A stretch of 64,000 nucleotides of DNA from NCBI RefSeq assembly GCF_019249245.1, contig NZ_JAESDK010000010.1, positions 1-64,000 on the forward strand, read 5' to 3'. This stretch comes from Alteromonas lipotrueiana (GTDB taxonomy: Bacteria > Pseudomonadota > Gammaproteobacteria > Enterobacterales > Alteromonadaceae). Shown here one piece after another: positions 17,766-26,403 of this stretch. The translations under genes were made by a program, and so were the position numbers. The stretch's first letter is position 1, and each line of letters opens with the position of its first letter. The notes under the pieces were generated by a model. It saw nothing but the letters and a program-made list of their open reading frames with translations, had not been told where the DNA came from and ran no database searches.

Positions 17766-18080
17766 TCAGGCTACTTTGAGTAAAACGACGCCCCCTACAA
17801 TCATCAATGCCCCTAAATAGCGCAGAAATGAAGTAGGGTCCTGATAAAACACCACCCCTACGGCAAAAGTGCCTACTGCACCAATTCCGGTCCATACCGC
17901 ATAGGCAGTTCCCATGGGGATTTGTTTTTGCGCCAGCCACAGTAAAAAACCGCTGGCTATCATAAAGACAACCGCAATAATGATACCTGAAATACGGGTT
18001 TCCGGAGATTGTGACATTTTCAAACCCACCGGCCAGCCAATCTCTAAAAACCCCGCTGCAATAAGATAAACCCAGCTCAT
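17766..18080 (-). CDS. sugE: SMR-family exporter, Gdx/SugE type
   Basis: The 104-residue protein has four membrane helices. The conserved Glu13 of helix 1 (AAGFLEIGWPVGLK) is the proton/substrate site of small multidrug resistance transporters. The stretch MGTAYAVWTGIGAVGTF is characteristic of the Gdx (formerly SugE) subgroup, which exports guanidinium, rather than the EmrE subgroup. AAGGA precedes the ATG. No guanidine riboswitch pattern is visible in the ~200 bases upstream. It stands alone between the dehalogenase and the divergent reductase gene. Confidence 0.85.
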   Translation of the reverse strand: MSWVYLIAAGFLEIGWPVGLKMSQSPETRISGIIIAVVFMIASGFLLWLAQKQIPMGTAYAVWTGIGAVGTFAVGVVFYQDPTSFLRYLGALMIVGGVVLLKVA

Positions 18081-18297
18081 ACTCTTCCTTATAAAAAATT
18101 GCTCGCGCTGTCACTTAGTGTAACGAAGCCTTTTATACGCGAACAGGCCTGTTCAGGCCAGCGACCTGGGTATAAATTTAAACGAGTATAAGTGCGCCTT
18201 GAAAACTACCGATTTGTTATATCGAAGATGGTCTTTCCATACATGCCTGCGTACTTTGCCTTGTATCAATATTTTACCAACCAATTCAGGGGCGACA

Positions 18298-19296
18298 ATG
18301 TCTTCGCGTAAAATTGCAACACGTAAGCTCGGTAAATCAGGCTTGCAGGTGACCGAGGTGGGATTAGGCTGTTGGCAGTTAGGAGGCGAGTTTGGTCCTA
18401 TCTCTGAGTCAGACGCACACTCAATTGTAGAAAGCGCGCTTGATGAAGGCGTGCGATTTTTTGAGACTGCTGATGTGTATGGGGCCGGGCAAAGTGAAAA
18501 CCACTTAGGCGAAGCTTTGTTCAAATCGTCAGCAACCACGGTAGTGGCGACCAAATACGGAAGAGCGCACGGTGTCTACCCTGATGGTTACAGCTTCAAT
18601 AGTATGCGTGATTCGGTGTTGCGGTCACAAGATCGCCTTCAGCGCGATAAAATTGACCTGTTGCAGCTGCACTGTATTCCACATGAACAGCTTGAAGCCG
18701 GCCATGTGTTTGACTGGCTGGAAGAGCTGAAACTTCAGGGCCAGATCAGTCATTACGGAGCCAGTGTGGAAACGCTGGCGCAGGCAAAAACATGTTTAAA
18801 ATATGAGGGTATATCCTCTATACAGCTTATTTTTAACCTATTCAGACAAACTGCTGTCGAGTCGCTTTTTGATGAAGCGCAACGCAAACAGGTGGGCATT
18901 ATTGCCAGAGTGCCGCTGGCAAGCGGATTATTAAGCGGCAAACTAAGTAAAGACACTCATTTTGATGAATCAGACCATCGTTTTTTCAACCGGCAGGGCG
19001 ACGCCTTTGCTATTGGCGAAACATTCTCTGGAATCGATTTTGAAACGGGTCTGAAACATGTCAACAGTTTGTATCGACACTACAAGCCAGCCACACTGAA
19101 GATGCCTGAATTTGCGCTTCGCTGGATATTGGCTCATCCTGCAGTGAGCTGCGTTATCCCCGGCGCCAGCTCTGCTGCCCAAGTTATTCAGAACAGCCGG
19201 GCAGCCAACCTTCCTCACCTGGAAAGCACCCTGCACAAGAATTTATTCAAGTTTTATAATGAACAGATAAAAACGACTATAAAAGGTGAAATTTAA
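18298..19296 (+). CDS. Aldo/keto reductase
   Basis: The 332-residue NADPH-dependent oxidoreductase has a TIM-barrel fold. The family motifs are visible: GLGCWQLGG near the N-terminus, ETADVYGAGQSE with the catalytic Asp and Tyr, Lys in VVATKYGR, and LLQLHCIP with the conserved His. The C-terminal GASSAAQVIQNSRA binds the cofactor phosphate. The ATG at 18298 (MSSRKIATRKLGKSGL) fits the family better than a longer frame from 18199 and has CAGGGG upstream. The natural substrate cannot be told. A strong terminator follows. Confidence 0.9.
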   Translation: MSSRKIATRKLGKSGLQVTEVGLGCWQLGGEFGPISESDAHSIVESALDEGVRFFETADVYGAGQSENHLGEALFKSSATTVVATKYGRAHGVYPDGYSFNSMRDSVLRSQDRLQRDKIDLLQLHCIPHEQLEAGHVFDWLEELKLQGQISHYGASVETLAQAKTCLKYEGISSIQLIFNLFRQTAVESLFDEAQRKQVGIIARVPLASGLLSGKLSKDTHFDESDHRFFNRQGDAFAIGETFSGIDFETGLKHVNSLYRHYKPATLKMPEFALRWILAHPAVSCVIPGASSAAQVIQNSRAANLPHLESTLHKNLFKFYNEQIKTTIKGEI

Positions 19297-19318
19297 AGTC
19301 GGGTTTTAATACATAATG

Positions 19319-19348
19319 AAAAAGGGATGCACAAGCATCCCTTTTTGG
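19319..19348. terminator. Bidirectional terminator between converging genes
   Basis: AAAGGGATGC and GCATCCCTTT pair around ACAA. A-rich on the left and T-rich on the right, it can serve both the reductase gene and the minus-strand operon that ends at 19386. Confidence 0.85.
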
Positions 19349-19385
19349 TCTCTTATCTTGCAGACTGGGTCTGCTGCGGTATCGG

Positions 19386-19784
19386 TTACAAGGTAAACAA
19401 CACCTTTACGTCACCATTTACTGCACCCGAGTCAACCACACCTATAGCATCGGGGTTACTGGCTACTTCGCTCAGTACACTGGCGGCATTATCGGTCTTA
19501 GGGGGCCGTCCGCCGCCGGTAAACGCCAGTTTGGCCCAGTATGCTTTGTACTGACTTGGAGAACGGGCAAGAACCTTTTCGATAAACTCATCGGCAGGCC
19601 CACCCTGGGTCATGACTGGCGTTAAAGATTTGTTTTTTCCCAGAAAGACTTTTGATACATCATCTTGTGACAATGCAGCAGAATTGCCACTGTTAACCAC
19701 TACTGCGACTTCGGCAAAAGCAGATACCGAGCTTAACAGTGTAAAAGTTATCAAAGAATATTTTATAGTTTGCTTTAATTTCAT
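19386..19784 (-). CDS. PstS-like phosphate-binding domain protein
   Basis: The 132-residue protein has a signal peptide ending AFA and matches the short periplasmic PstS-like proteins. Recognisable parts are VVVNSGNSAALSQDDVSKVFLGK, then a region ending AYWAKLAFTGGGRPPK, then NPDAIGVVDSGAV. It lacks the second half of a full PstS, so it is probably not the binding protein of an ABC importer. It lies 12 bases after the porin gene and is surely co-transcribed with it; a role in sensing or delivering a phosphate-like anion to or from that porin is inference. Confidence 0.75.
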   Translation of the reverse strand: MKLKQTIKYSLITFTLLSSVSAFAEVAVVVNSGNSAALSQDDVSKVFLGKNKSLTPVMTQGGPADEFIEKVLARSPSQYKAYWAKLAFTGGGRPPKTDNAASVLSEVASNPDAIGVVDSGAVNGDVKVLFTL

Positions 19785-19796
19785 CAGAATAAACCC

Positions 19797-20921
19797 TTAA
19801 AAAACAGTAACAAGTGCAACCTGAATTAACCCGGCATCAGAGCCATCAGTCTGTTCAGAGTTGGTGTATTCCGCCTTAAGCGCGGCCGAGTCATGAAAAT
19901 CCCAGCGAGCGCCAATGGTATAAAACGAGCTGTTGCGGGTACGCCCGGCAATAACCTGCTCAGTAGTGGCCGTTAACTGATCAAGTGTCGGGTCAATACC
20001 GCGTGGAATTGCAGACAAATCAACACCGGTTTCTGCTTTGTCACGGCCATACGTGCCGTGTACCAATACTGAGCCAAAGCGCTTGCCCGCCGAAACAAAC
20101 CAAGGCTCAAAATCGCCTATCAGGGTATTATCCAGTGACGCTGGAATGTACTCAGCCACAAACAGCCAGTTTTGATCATCATAAATAACCCCAACCTCAA
20201 CACCATCAACTTTATCATCCTGAATGTCCAGGTCACTGCCCACATAGCCAAACGGCGTTTGTTGCCATGCTCCCACAAGCGGAGCCAGCCCCAGGTCTGC
20301 AGACAGGTCAAACTGAACATACGTAGTACGGAAGGTCCACCAGCCATAGTTAACACTGGCCACTGTGCTGAATACTTTATCAACATCAAATGTGTTGCCA
20401 TCAGGGGCTTCGGTATTTTCCTGGCCGTAGTAAACACGCATATTAATCAGGGCGTCGCCCACACTAAAGTCGTGAATTGATGAGATGCCATCAATGCTGT
20501 CAAAAAACGACTGATAAACCTCTGTAGGCGGGGCAATCCAGTGATAGGCGTAAGAAACATCCAAATAATCAGAGTACAAATAGATAGGAATACGCTGGCG
20601 GCCAACCTGTACCCGCCAGTTTTCCTGAACCTCATAAGACAAATACGCCCAGGTGAACTGCGGATCCCAGTCTTCAATTCCGCGGGCTCTGATTTGGGCA
20701 GTAGCGCTCAGGCCATCACCTAAGTCGGCGTAGGCTTGCAAGGCTAAAAATGAGCCGGTTTTAAAATCAACTTCACTGTCTGAGTAATTGCGTACTTCTG
20801 TATCACTGTCGGTTGGTAAACCCGCTGCCAATGTGCCAAAGCCGCTCAGCTGAATGTCGGCCATCGCATTGAACGAAAGAGCCAGGCCAGCAGCCAGACC
20901 AGAGAAAGAATTTAATTGCAT
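19797..20921 (-). CDS. Outer-membrane porin
   Basis: The 374-residue protein has a signal peptide ending NAMA and a beta-barrel with alternating aromatic strands, ending VALVTVF with the terminal Phe needed for assembly. Features such as ...LQAYADLGDGLSATAQIRARG and WRVQVGRQRIPIYLYSDYLDVSYAYHWIAPP resemble porins of marine gammaproteobacteria often found next to PstS-like proteins. Together with the next gene it forms a two-gene operon. The diffusing solute is not evident from the sequence. Confidence 0.8.
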   Translation of the reverse strand: MQLNSFSGLAAGLALSFNAMADIQLSGFGTLAAGLPTDSDTEVRNYSDSEVDFKTGSFLALQAYADLGDGLSATAQIRARGIEDWDPQFTWAYLSYEVQENWRVQVGRQRIPIYLYSDYLDVSYAYHWIAPPTEVYQSFFDSIDGISSIHDFSVGDALINMRVYYGQENTEAPDGNTFDVDKVFSTVASVNYGWWTFRTTYVQFDLSADLGLAPLVGAWQQTPFGYVGSDLDIQDDKVDGVEVGVIYDDQNWLFVAEYIPASLDNTLIGDFEPWFVSAGKRFGSVLVHGTYGRDKAETGVDLSAIPRGIDPTLDQLTATTEQVIAGRTRNSSFYTIGARWDFHDSAALKAEYTNSEQTDGSDAGLIQVALVTVF

Positions 20922-21160
20922 CTGATATCCAAAACTAATAAATGAGAACCCGGCGTATACTAAAGCTTTATTACGTTTCGGCTATAGCCATAAAGTAGAG
21001 ATTACATAGCGCTTGTGATAGGTAAGTATCAAAGTCAATACCCTGAAGCCGGGTATTACACTAGACATTCAAAGCAGAAAGATTTTAGTAAGAAAGAGGT
21101 GCGCAAACCTTTACCTGAGGTCGCGGGTTTGACGACCCATGACGACCTCAAGCAAAAATA

Positions 21161-22780
21161 TTACACTTTAAACTGACGGGCGATGGCCTTTAGTCCGGTA
21201 GCAAGGTGTGCCAACTCGGCGCTGGCTGATTCGAGTTTTTGGGAGTTGTTGCTGGTTTCTTCCGTACGCTGAAAAATAGCATCCACGCTGTCGACAATAT
21301 TTTTTGATGTCGCTTGCTGCGAGTCAGTAGACTGAGCAATTTGCGCATTCATCTGGCTAATCATGTTAATAGTATTGTTTATTGAGTCGAGACTGTGGCC
21401 AGCTTTATTGGCAGCCTCAACGCTTTCCCGAGCCCGATCGTTACCACTGTTCATAACCAGAACCGCCGATTGCGCCGCGCTTTGCAAACGCTCAATTGTG
21501 TTTTGAATTTCTTCCGTTGACTGCTGGGTACGTGAGGCCAGAGTACGAACTTCGTCTGCCACTACGGCAAAACCACGGCCCTGCTCACCAGCCCTGGCAG
21601 CTTCTATGGCGGCATTTAATGCTAAAAGGTTGGTTTGTTCGGCTATACCCTTGATCACATCAAGCACCGCCCCGACCTGATTAGAATCGTTTTCTAGCTT
21701 TTGAATCACCTCTGAGGTCTCGGCCACATTTTGCGCCAGACTTTCAATGCTGGCTACCGTATCGCCAACAACCCGCTTTCCTTCATCTGCGGCCAATGCG
21801 GCCTCGTTAGCCGCAGTAGACGCTTCGGCAGCGTTAGATGCGACCTGGTTTACTGAGTAATTCATGTCGTCAACAGCTGACTTTGCCTGGGTGGCTGAGT
21901 CTTGCTGATTAGCAATAGTTCGGTTGGTATCACTGGTCAGGCTATTTAAATTTTGGGCTAAATCAGACAAAGGTAGAGTGGTGTCCACAATGTCTTTCAC
22001 CACATTTTGAAGACGCGCCATAAAGCGATTAAAGTAAGTAACCAGTTCGCCAATTTCATCTTTTGAATTTGAGTCAATACGTACCGTTAAATCGCCATTT
22101 TCTTCAGCAATATTACGTAATGAAAGAACCACTTGCTGCAATGACCCACGAATCTCAGAGACAATGGGCCAGGCGGTAGCAAATAAAATAATGGTGGTCA
22201 CCAGGCCCATGATAATACCCAGATACATCAAAAACTGCTGAGCCTCACTGTAGTCTGTAAAGGCCATATCAAACACATCTGCCCGCTGTTGTTTAAAGGC
22301 GTTTAGTTCGGTGGTGACAGTATCGTAAGTGGTGTTCATTTGGTCGAGGCTGTCATTGAGTCGGGCAAAGTCAGCGGTGCCATCAAGCATCGACTGAGTA
22401 ATGCCATAAGCTAACCGATAGTAGGTTTCGAACTCGTTTAAAATAACCGCAACTTCAGTAGAAAGCGCCGGGTCCATTTGTTGAATTTTTTTCAGGCTTT
22501 GCTGAACCGTAGTCGCTGATGTTGAAGCTAATTCAAGCGCATCAGCATCTCCGGTAGTCACGGCACCGGCCAGGGTGTCGCGCACTTTTTCAATGCTCAC
22601 CAACGCGGTAGTGCTTAACTGCAATGCTGGAAAATCGATACTTTTTGCGTTTTCCAACTGATTGGCATTTTGTGTTGAAATATAGCTATTAATAAACACG
22701 AACAAAATAAAACTTACCGCCCCAATAATAGGGATCAGAAAGATTTTTTTGGCAACAGATAGGTGTAACAGAAAATTCAT
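21161..22780 (-). CDS. Methyl-accepting chemotaxis protein
   Basis: The 539-residue chemoreceptor has an N-terminal membrane helix (~10-32), a periplasmic helical ligand domain of ~155 residues, a second membrane helix (~185-208), a HAMP linker (~208-260) and a long cytoplasmic coiled coil. The conserved signalling tip ([20 protein letters not shown]) lies near residues 384-403. The ligand is unknown. It is transcribed alone; a flagellar-type promoter sits about 120 bases upstream, which fits control with the motility genes. Confidence 0.95.
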   Translation of the reverse strand: MNFLLHLSVAKKIFLIPIIGAVSFILFVFINSYISTQNANQLENAKSIDFPALQLSTTALVSIEKVRDTLAGAVTTGDADALELASTSATTVQQSLKKIQQMDPALSTEVAVILNEFETYYRLAYGITQSMLDGTADFARLNDSLDQMNTTYDTVTTELNAFKQQRADVFDMAFTDYSEAQQFLMYLGIIMGLVTTIILFATAWPIVSEIRGSLQQVVLSLRNIAEENGDLTVRIDSNSKDEIGELVTYFNRFMARLQNVVKDIVDTTLPLSDLAQNLNSLTSDTNRTIANQQDSATQAKSAVDDMNYSVNQVASNAAEASTAANEAALAADEGKRVVGDTVASIESLAQNVAETSEVIQKLENDSNQVGAVLDVIKGIAEQTNLLALNAAIEAARAGEQGRGFAVVADEVRTLASRTQQSTEEIQNTIERLQSAAQSAVLVMNSGNDRARESVEAANKAGHSLDSINNTINMISQMNAQIAQSTDSQQATSKNIVDSVDAIFQRTEETSNNSQKLESASAELAHLATGLKAIARQFKV

Positions 22781-22900
22781 TTAAACGTCCTTTGCATCAT
22801 TCGGCCAGATTTTAACCAACCGTGAAGAACTTATAAAAATAGCTGCTACCCGGGTTTTAACAATGTTTGATTGCAGCAACAATTGACCATCTTACTGAGG

Positions 22901-22928
22901 TTATCGGAATGAAAGGAATTGGACTTTA
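22901..22928 (-). promoter_or_regulatory. Possible sigma-28 (FliA) promoter of the chemoreceptor gene
   Basis: On the minus strand the sequence reads TAAAGTCC, then TCCGATAA, against the known consensus TAAAGTTT-N11-GCCGATAA. The spacer is one base longer than usual. The match and its position before a chemoreceptor gene make it credible. Confidence 0.5.
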
Positions 22929-23187
22929 GATTTATTCTCTAATTTTTCATTAATTTTTTCGAATAAGATATGTTCGTATTTTTAAAACGGGCGGGATACA
23001 TAAGCGCTAAAAGAGGGCTGTTTATGAATGCTTCACCGCTATTTTTTGGGGCAAACCCTTGAAGTGGTAACTGGTTATGGTGAGCAGTAATGTTGCAAGC
23101 CAGCTTCGTGCTGGTGGTAATACTTTACCTGGCATTGGTGCAAAAGCCAGCCCTGCTGGCAAACCACAAAAACAGCAGGGCTAAGAC
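22929..23187. other. Intergenic region with one hairpin
   Basis: AGCCCTGCTG (23149-23158) pairs with CAGCAGGGCT (23173-23182) just beyond the stop codon of the next minus-strand gene; it may be its terminator, although the T-tract (GGCTTTTG) is weak. An open plus-strand frame at 23090-23359 overlaps that gene and is not credible. Confidence 0.45.
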
Positions 23188-23871
23188 TCAGGCGCCTAGT
23201 TCATCGGCCAGTTCAGTAAGCGTAGCCACTGACACATCTGGCGAGAGCCCTAATGGGTACATCATTTTTCCGGGGCGCTCAATAAAAGCGGTTTGCATGC
23301 CGGCAGCTTTGGCGCCGCTAACATCCCAGCCGTGCGCTGCAACCATAAGTGATTCGTGAGTATCGGTTTGCATTGTTTTTACGGCCCACTGATACGCTTC
23401 TCCATGGGGCTTGAAGCGCTTAATAGAAGAAACACTTAACACCGCATCGAAATACTGGCGAATGTCAGCATTTAAGAGTTGACGATTAAGCCCCGCTTCG
23501 GCCGAATTTGAAAAGGCCACCAGAGTAAAGCCGTGTTGCTTCAACCGTGTCAGTGCATCTTTGACATCATCATGAGCAGGCAACTGAGTCATAGGTTCAG
23601 TAATGGCCTGTTTGGCCTCATCCATACTCAGTGTAATGTCTTTGCTGTGGGCGACCATTACCAGCGCGGCGGCGCCAATTTCAGCAAAATCATGGTATTG
23701 ATTTGTCACAGTGTCGACCAGCGAATGGTGCAACAACTTTGAAAACCATACCGGCACCATCGACTCATCACCATTTAATACCTCGGCAATGGCTGATTTT
23801 AGCTCCTGCATATCTAACAGGGTTTCATTTACATCAAAAAAAAGTACTTTGGGGGTTGTTGCAAAGGCCAT
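23188..23871 (-). CDS. Haloacid dehalogenase type II-like hydrolase, cytoplasmic
   Basis: The 227-residue protein is a paralogue of the gene at 16838-17575 without the signal peptide. It shows the HAD motifs FFDVNETLLDM (nucleophilic Asp), AFSNSAEAG (motif II), RFKPHGEAYQWA (Lys) and VAAHGWDVSGAKAAG (Asp). The two share the LHHSLVD segment and the same order of motifs. It is divergent from the TonB receptor gene and alone on its strand. The substrate is unknown. Confidence 0.85.
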   Translation of the reverse strand: MAFATTPKVLFFDVNETLLDMQELKSAIAEVLNGDESMVPVWFSKLLHHSLVDTVTNQYHDFAEIGAAALVMVAHSKDITLSMDEAKQAITEPMTQLPAHDDVKDALTRLKQHGFTLVAFSNSAEAGLNRQLLNADIRQYFDAVLSVSSIKRFKPHGEAYQWAVKTMQTDTHESLMVAAHGWDVSGAKAAGMQTAFIERPGKMMYPLGLSPDVSVATLTELADELGA

Positions 23872-24045
23872 AAAAAGTCCTGTTATTTATAGAGTCTTAA
23901 AATATAAGAAAATTCTTAAAACGCAAAAGTTTTGCTTCCTAAACATATTCACTGTTGTATACTCGCGGCCCGATATATGAGCGCAAATCTGTGCATTATC
24001 TGTACAAAAACCAATTACAAAAGCACTCACCTGACGGAGAAAATC

Positions 24046-26331
24046 ATGTCCATTTATTCGCTTAGTCTGCGAACATTTAACCCTACACGTCTTACTGCGC
24101 TAGCTCTGGCTGTATCGGCAAGCTTATTTCCTGCGATGTCGGTGGCTCAACAGGCCAGCAGCGACCCCGCGGCCGACGACACCGTCGAAAAAATCATGGT
24201 GACCGCCCGTAAACGGTCTGAAAGTATTTATGAAACACCTACCGCGGTTTCATCTATTGGCGAAGACCTGATTGAAGATACCAATGTGACTACTTTGGAC
24301 GATATCGGTAAGTATGTCCCCAATCTGAATATCAGCCGCTACGGTGCTGGTAACAGCGGTCATGCATCTATCTTTATTCGCGGTATCGGGCTACAGGATC
24401 ACGTTATTACCACAGACCCGGGCGTAGGTGTGTATCTGGATGGGGTTTATCTGGGGCGCCAGATGGGCGCAAACATGTCACTGCCCAATGTACAGCGTGT
24501 AGAAGTACTGCGCGGTCCACAAGGCACATTATATGGACGTAACACCTTAGGTGGTGCGGTAAACATCATTACCAAAGCGCCGGGTTCGCAAGACATCGCC
24601 ACGGTGTCTGCAAAAGTAGGTACGCGTGGGCGTCTGGCCACGGACCTGTACATCAATAGCGATATTACCGATGACTTTAGTGTTTCTGCCTCAGGCTCTT
24701 TTAAACAGCGTAATGGTGTAGGTACCGCCATTAATCTGGAAAACCCAGAACGTGAAATCGGTGAAGAAGAAGAATACAGTGGCCGTATAGCTGCAAAGTA
24801 TGACTTTACCTCAGATTTTTCGGTGACTTTGTCAGCAGACTTTGTTGAAAACGAAGCAGGACAGTCACCTTACACTATTGAGTTTACTGAAAATCGTCCT
24901 ACTGAATTTAGTATCGACAACGGTGAGTTTTATTTGCTTAACCCGTCACTATTACCTGAAAACCCCGACGATCTGGGTACGACGGTAGCAGGTATCGAGT
25001 CGACTTCTTATTCAGGCTGGGGCACGTCATTAACCGCGTTGTGGGCGGCGACTAATAATCTTGATCTTAAGTTTATTGCCAGCAAACGTTCGTCAGAATA
25101 CGAAGGTGGTCTTGACGATGACGCTTCACCGTTAAATTTATCAGAGTTTCCTGAAACTGGCGGCGCGGATCAAACCTCGTTTGAGCTGCAGTTAAACGGA
25201 ACCTACGATCGCTACGACTTTGTTTCAGGGTTGTACTATTTTACCGAAGAAGGCGATACCACCTCAGGACCCTGGACCTTCAGCCCGTTCAATGTGCCTA
25301 ATGGCTTATTAAACGATGGGGTTACGCCAGTTACTGAATTTTGTGGTTTTTGTGGCGGCTACGGATTTTTCGATATTCAGCAGGAAACGAAAGCCTATGC
25401 GGCCTATGTGAATGCTTCGTACAGTCTGACCGAGAAACTGAATATTGGCGGCGGTATGCGTTACAGCCGTGACGAAAAAGACGCCAACGCGTTATTTCCG
25501 TCCTTTGGTGGCGAACGGGCGTATCGTAATGCAGAATTTTCTGAATTTACCTGGGATTTAAACGCCGGTTATACTCTGACCGACGATTTAAATATGTACC
25601 TGGCCATTCAAAAAGGATATCAAACCGGCGGTTTTCCTCCTCGCCCGTTTGGTGGCGCAGCACAGTTTGTCTCATTTGATGAAACCACAGCCATTAACTA
25701 CGAAGTCGGTTTTAAAGGTCAAATCAACGAGTATGTTAGCTTTATGTCAGCATTCTTTTTGACCGACTATACTGACCTGGCACTGCCATTTTCAGACCCG
25801 CAAGCGGGTGGCGGTTTTGTAACTATTGTGGAAAACGCCGGTGAATCGCGTTCACAGGGTGTAGAGCTTGAGCTCACGACAAATGTTACCGATGACTTTG
25901 TTATTCGCTCGACCTTTGGTTATCTGGATGCCGAAATTACCTCTATTGATGATGGGGTAGTGGGCATTGGTGAAGGAGACTCGCCGGCGTTGTCACCCAA
26001 GTGGACAATTATGGTGGCACCCACTTATTATCATGAGCTTAATAATGGCGCTCTGATGACCTTTAGTGTTGATTATTCTTTTCGGGACGAAATGCAGGGT
26101 CAGTCGGTTTTCAACCCGAATGAAACGATGGAGTCACGGGAGCTGGTTGGTTTCAATGTTAGCTATGAAGCACCGGCCGGAGACTGGAGCCTGAGCCTGT
26201 ACGGTAAAAATGTCTTTGACGAAGTTTATGATCAAGGCCGTTTAGCGCAAAATGGTTATGTAGGAATTGTACGTAGTAATGATCGCAGCGAGTTTGGCCT
26301 GCGCTTTAACAAATCATTCGACCTGTATTAA
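24046..26331 (+). CDS. TonB-dependent outer-membrane receptor
   Basis: The 761-residue receptor starts at the ATG at 24046, after ACGGAGA; a frame extending to 23932 lacks a binding site and a signal. The signal peptide ends SVAQQ. A TonB-box-like segment (KIMVTARKR) precedes the plug domain with IFIRGIGLQDHV and LRGPQGTLYGRNTLGGAVNIIT, then the 22-stranded barrel ending FNKSFDLY. The style (ETPTAVSSI, NTLGGAVNI) is that of the FecA/CirA-like receptors abundant in Alteromonadales. The substrate is not indicated by neighbours, which are a divergent dehalogenase and a converging receptor. Confidence 0.9.
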   Translation: MSIYSLSLRTFNPTRLTALALAVSASLFPAMSVAQQASSDPAADDTVEKIMVTARKRSESIYETPTAVSSIGEDLIEDTNVTTLDDIGKYVPNLNISRYGAGNSGHASIFIRGIGLQDHVITTDPGVGVYLDGVYLGRQMGANMSLPNVQRVEVLRGPQGTLYGRNTLGGAVNIITKAPGSQDIATVSAKVGTRGRLATDLYINSDITDDFSVSASGSFKQRNGVGTAINLENPEREIGEEEEYSGRIAAKYDFTSDFSVTLSADFVENEAGQSPYTIEFTENRPTEFSIDNGEFYLLNPSLLPENPDDLGTTVAGIESTSYSGWGTSLTALWAATNNLDLKFIASKRSSEYEGGLDDDASPLNLSEFPETGGADQTSFELQLNGTYDRYDFVSGLYYFTEEGDTTSGPWTFSPFNVPNGLLNDGVTPVTEFCGFCGGYGFFDIQQETKAYAAYVNASYSLTEKLNIGGGMRYSRDEKDANALFPSFGGERAYRNAEFSEFTWDLNAGYTLTDDLNMYLAIQKGYQTGGFPPRPFGGAAQFVSFDETTAINYEVGFKGQINEYVSFMSAFFLTDYTDLALPFSDPQAGGGFVTIVENAGESRSQGVELELTTNVTDDFVIRSTFGYLDAEITSIDDGVVGIGEGDSPALSPKWTIMVAPTYYHELNNGALMTFSVDYSFRDEMQGQSVFNPNETMESRELVGFNVSYEAPAGDWSLSLYGKNVFDEVYDQGRLAQNGYVGIVRSNDRSEFGLRFNKSFDLY

Positions 26332-26352
26332 TCATTTATAATCGTGTGTAAT

Positions 26353-26384
26353 GAAAAAAGGAGAGCTTCAGCTCTCCTTTTTTG
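26353..26384. terminator. Bidirectional terminator between two receptor genes
   Basis: AAAGGAGAGC and GCTCTCCTTT pair around TTCA, with A and T runs on the two sides. It serves the converging receptor genes. Confidence 0.9.
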
Positions 26385-26403
26385 TGTTTGCTGGTTTATG
26401 GGT

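Noticed and set aside
17749-17773. Terminator overlapping the end of the Gdx/SugE gene
   Set aside because: TAGCCTGAAA and TTTCAGGCTA form a hairpin, but it overlaps the stop codon and has no T-tract on the minus strand.
18081-18297. Guanidine riboswitch before the Gdx/SugE gene
   Set aside because: None of the guanidine-I, -II or -III sequence patterns is visible on the minus strand upstream of 18080.
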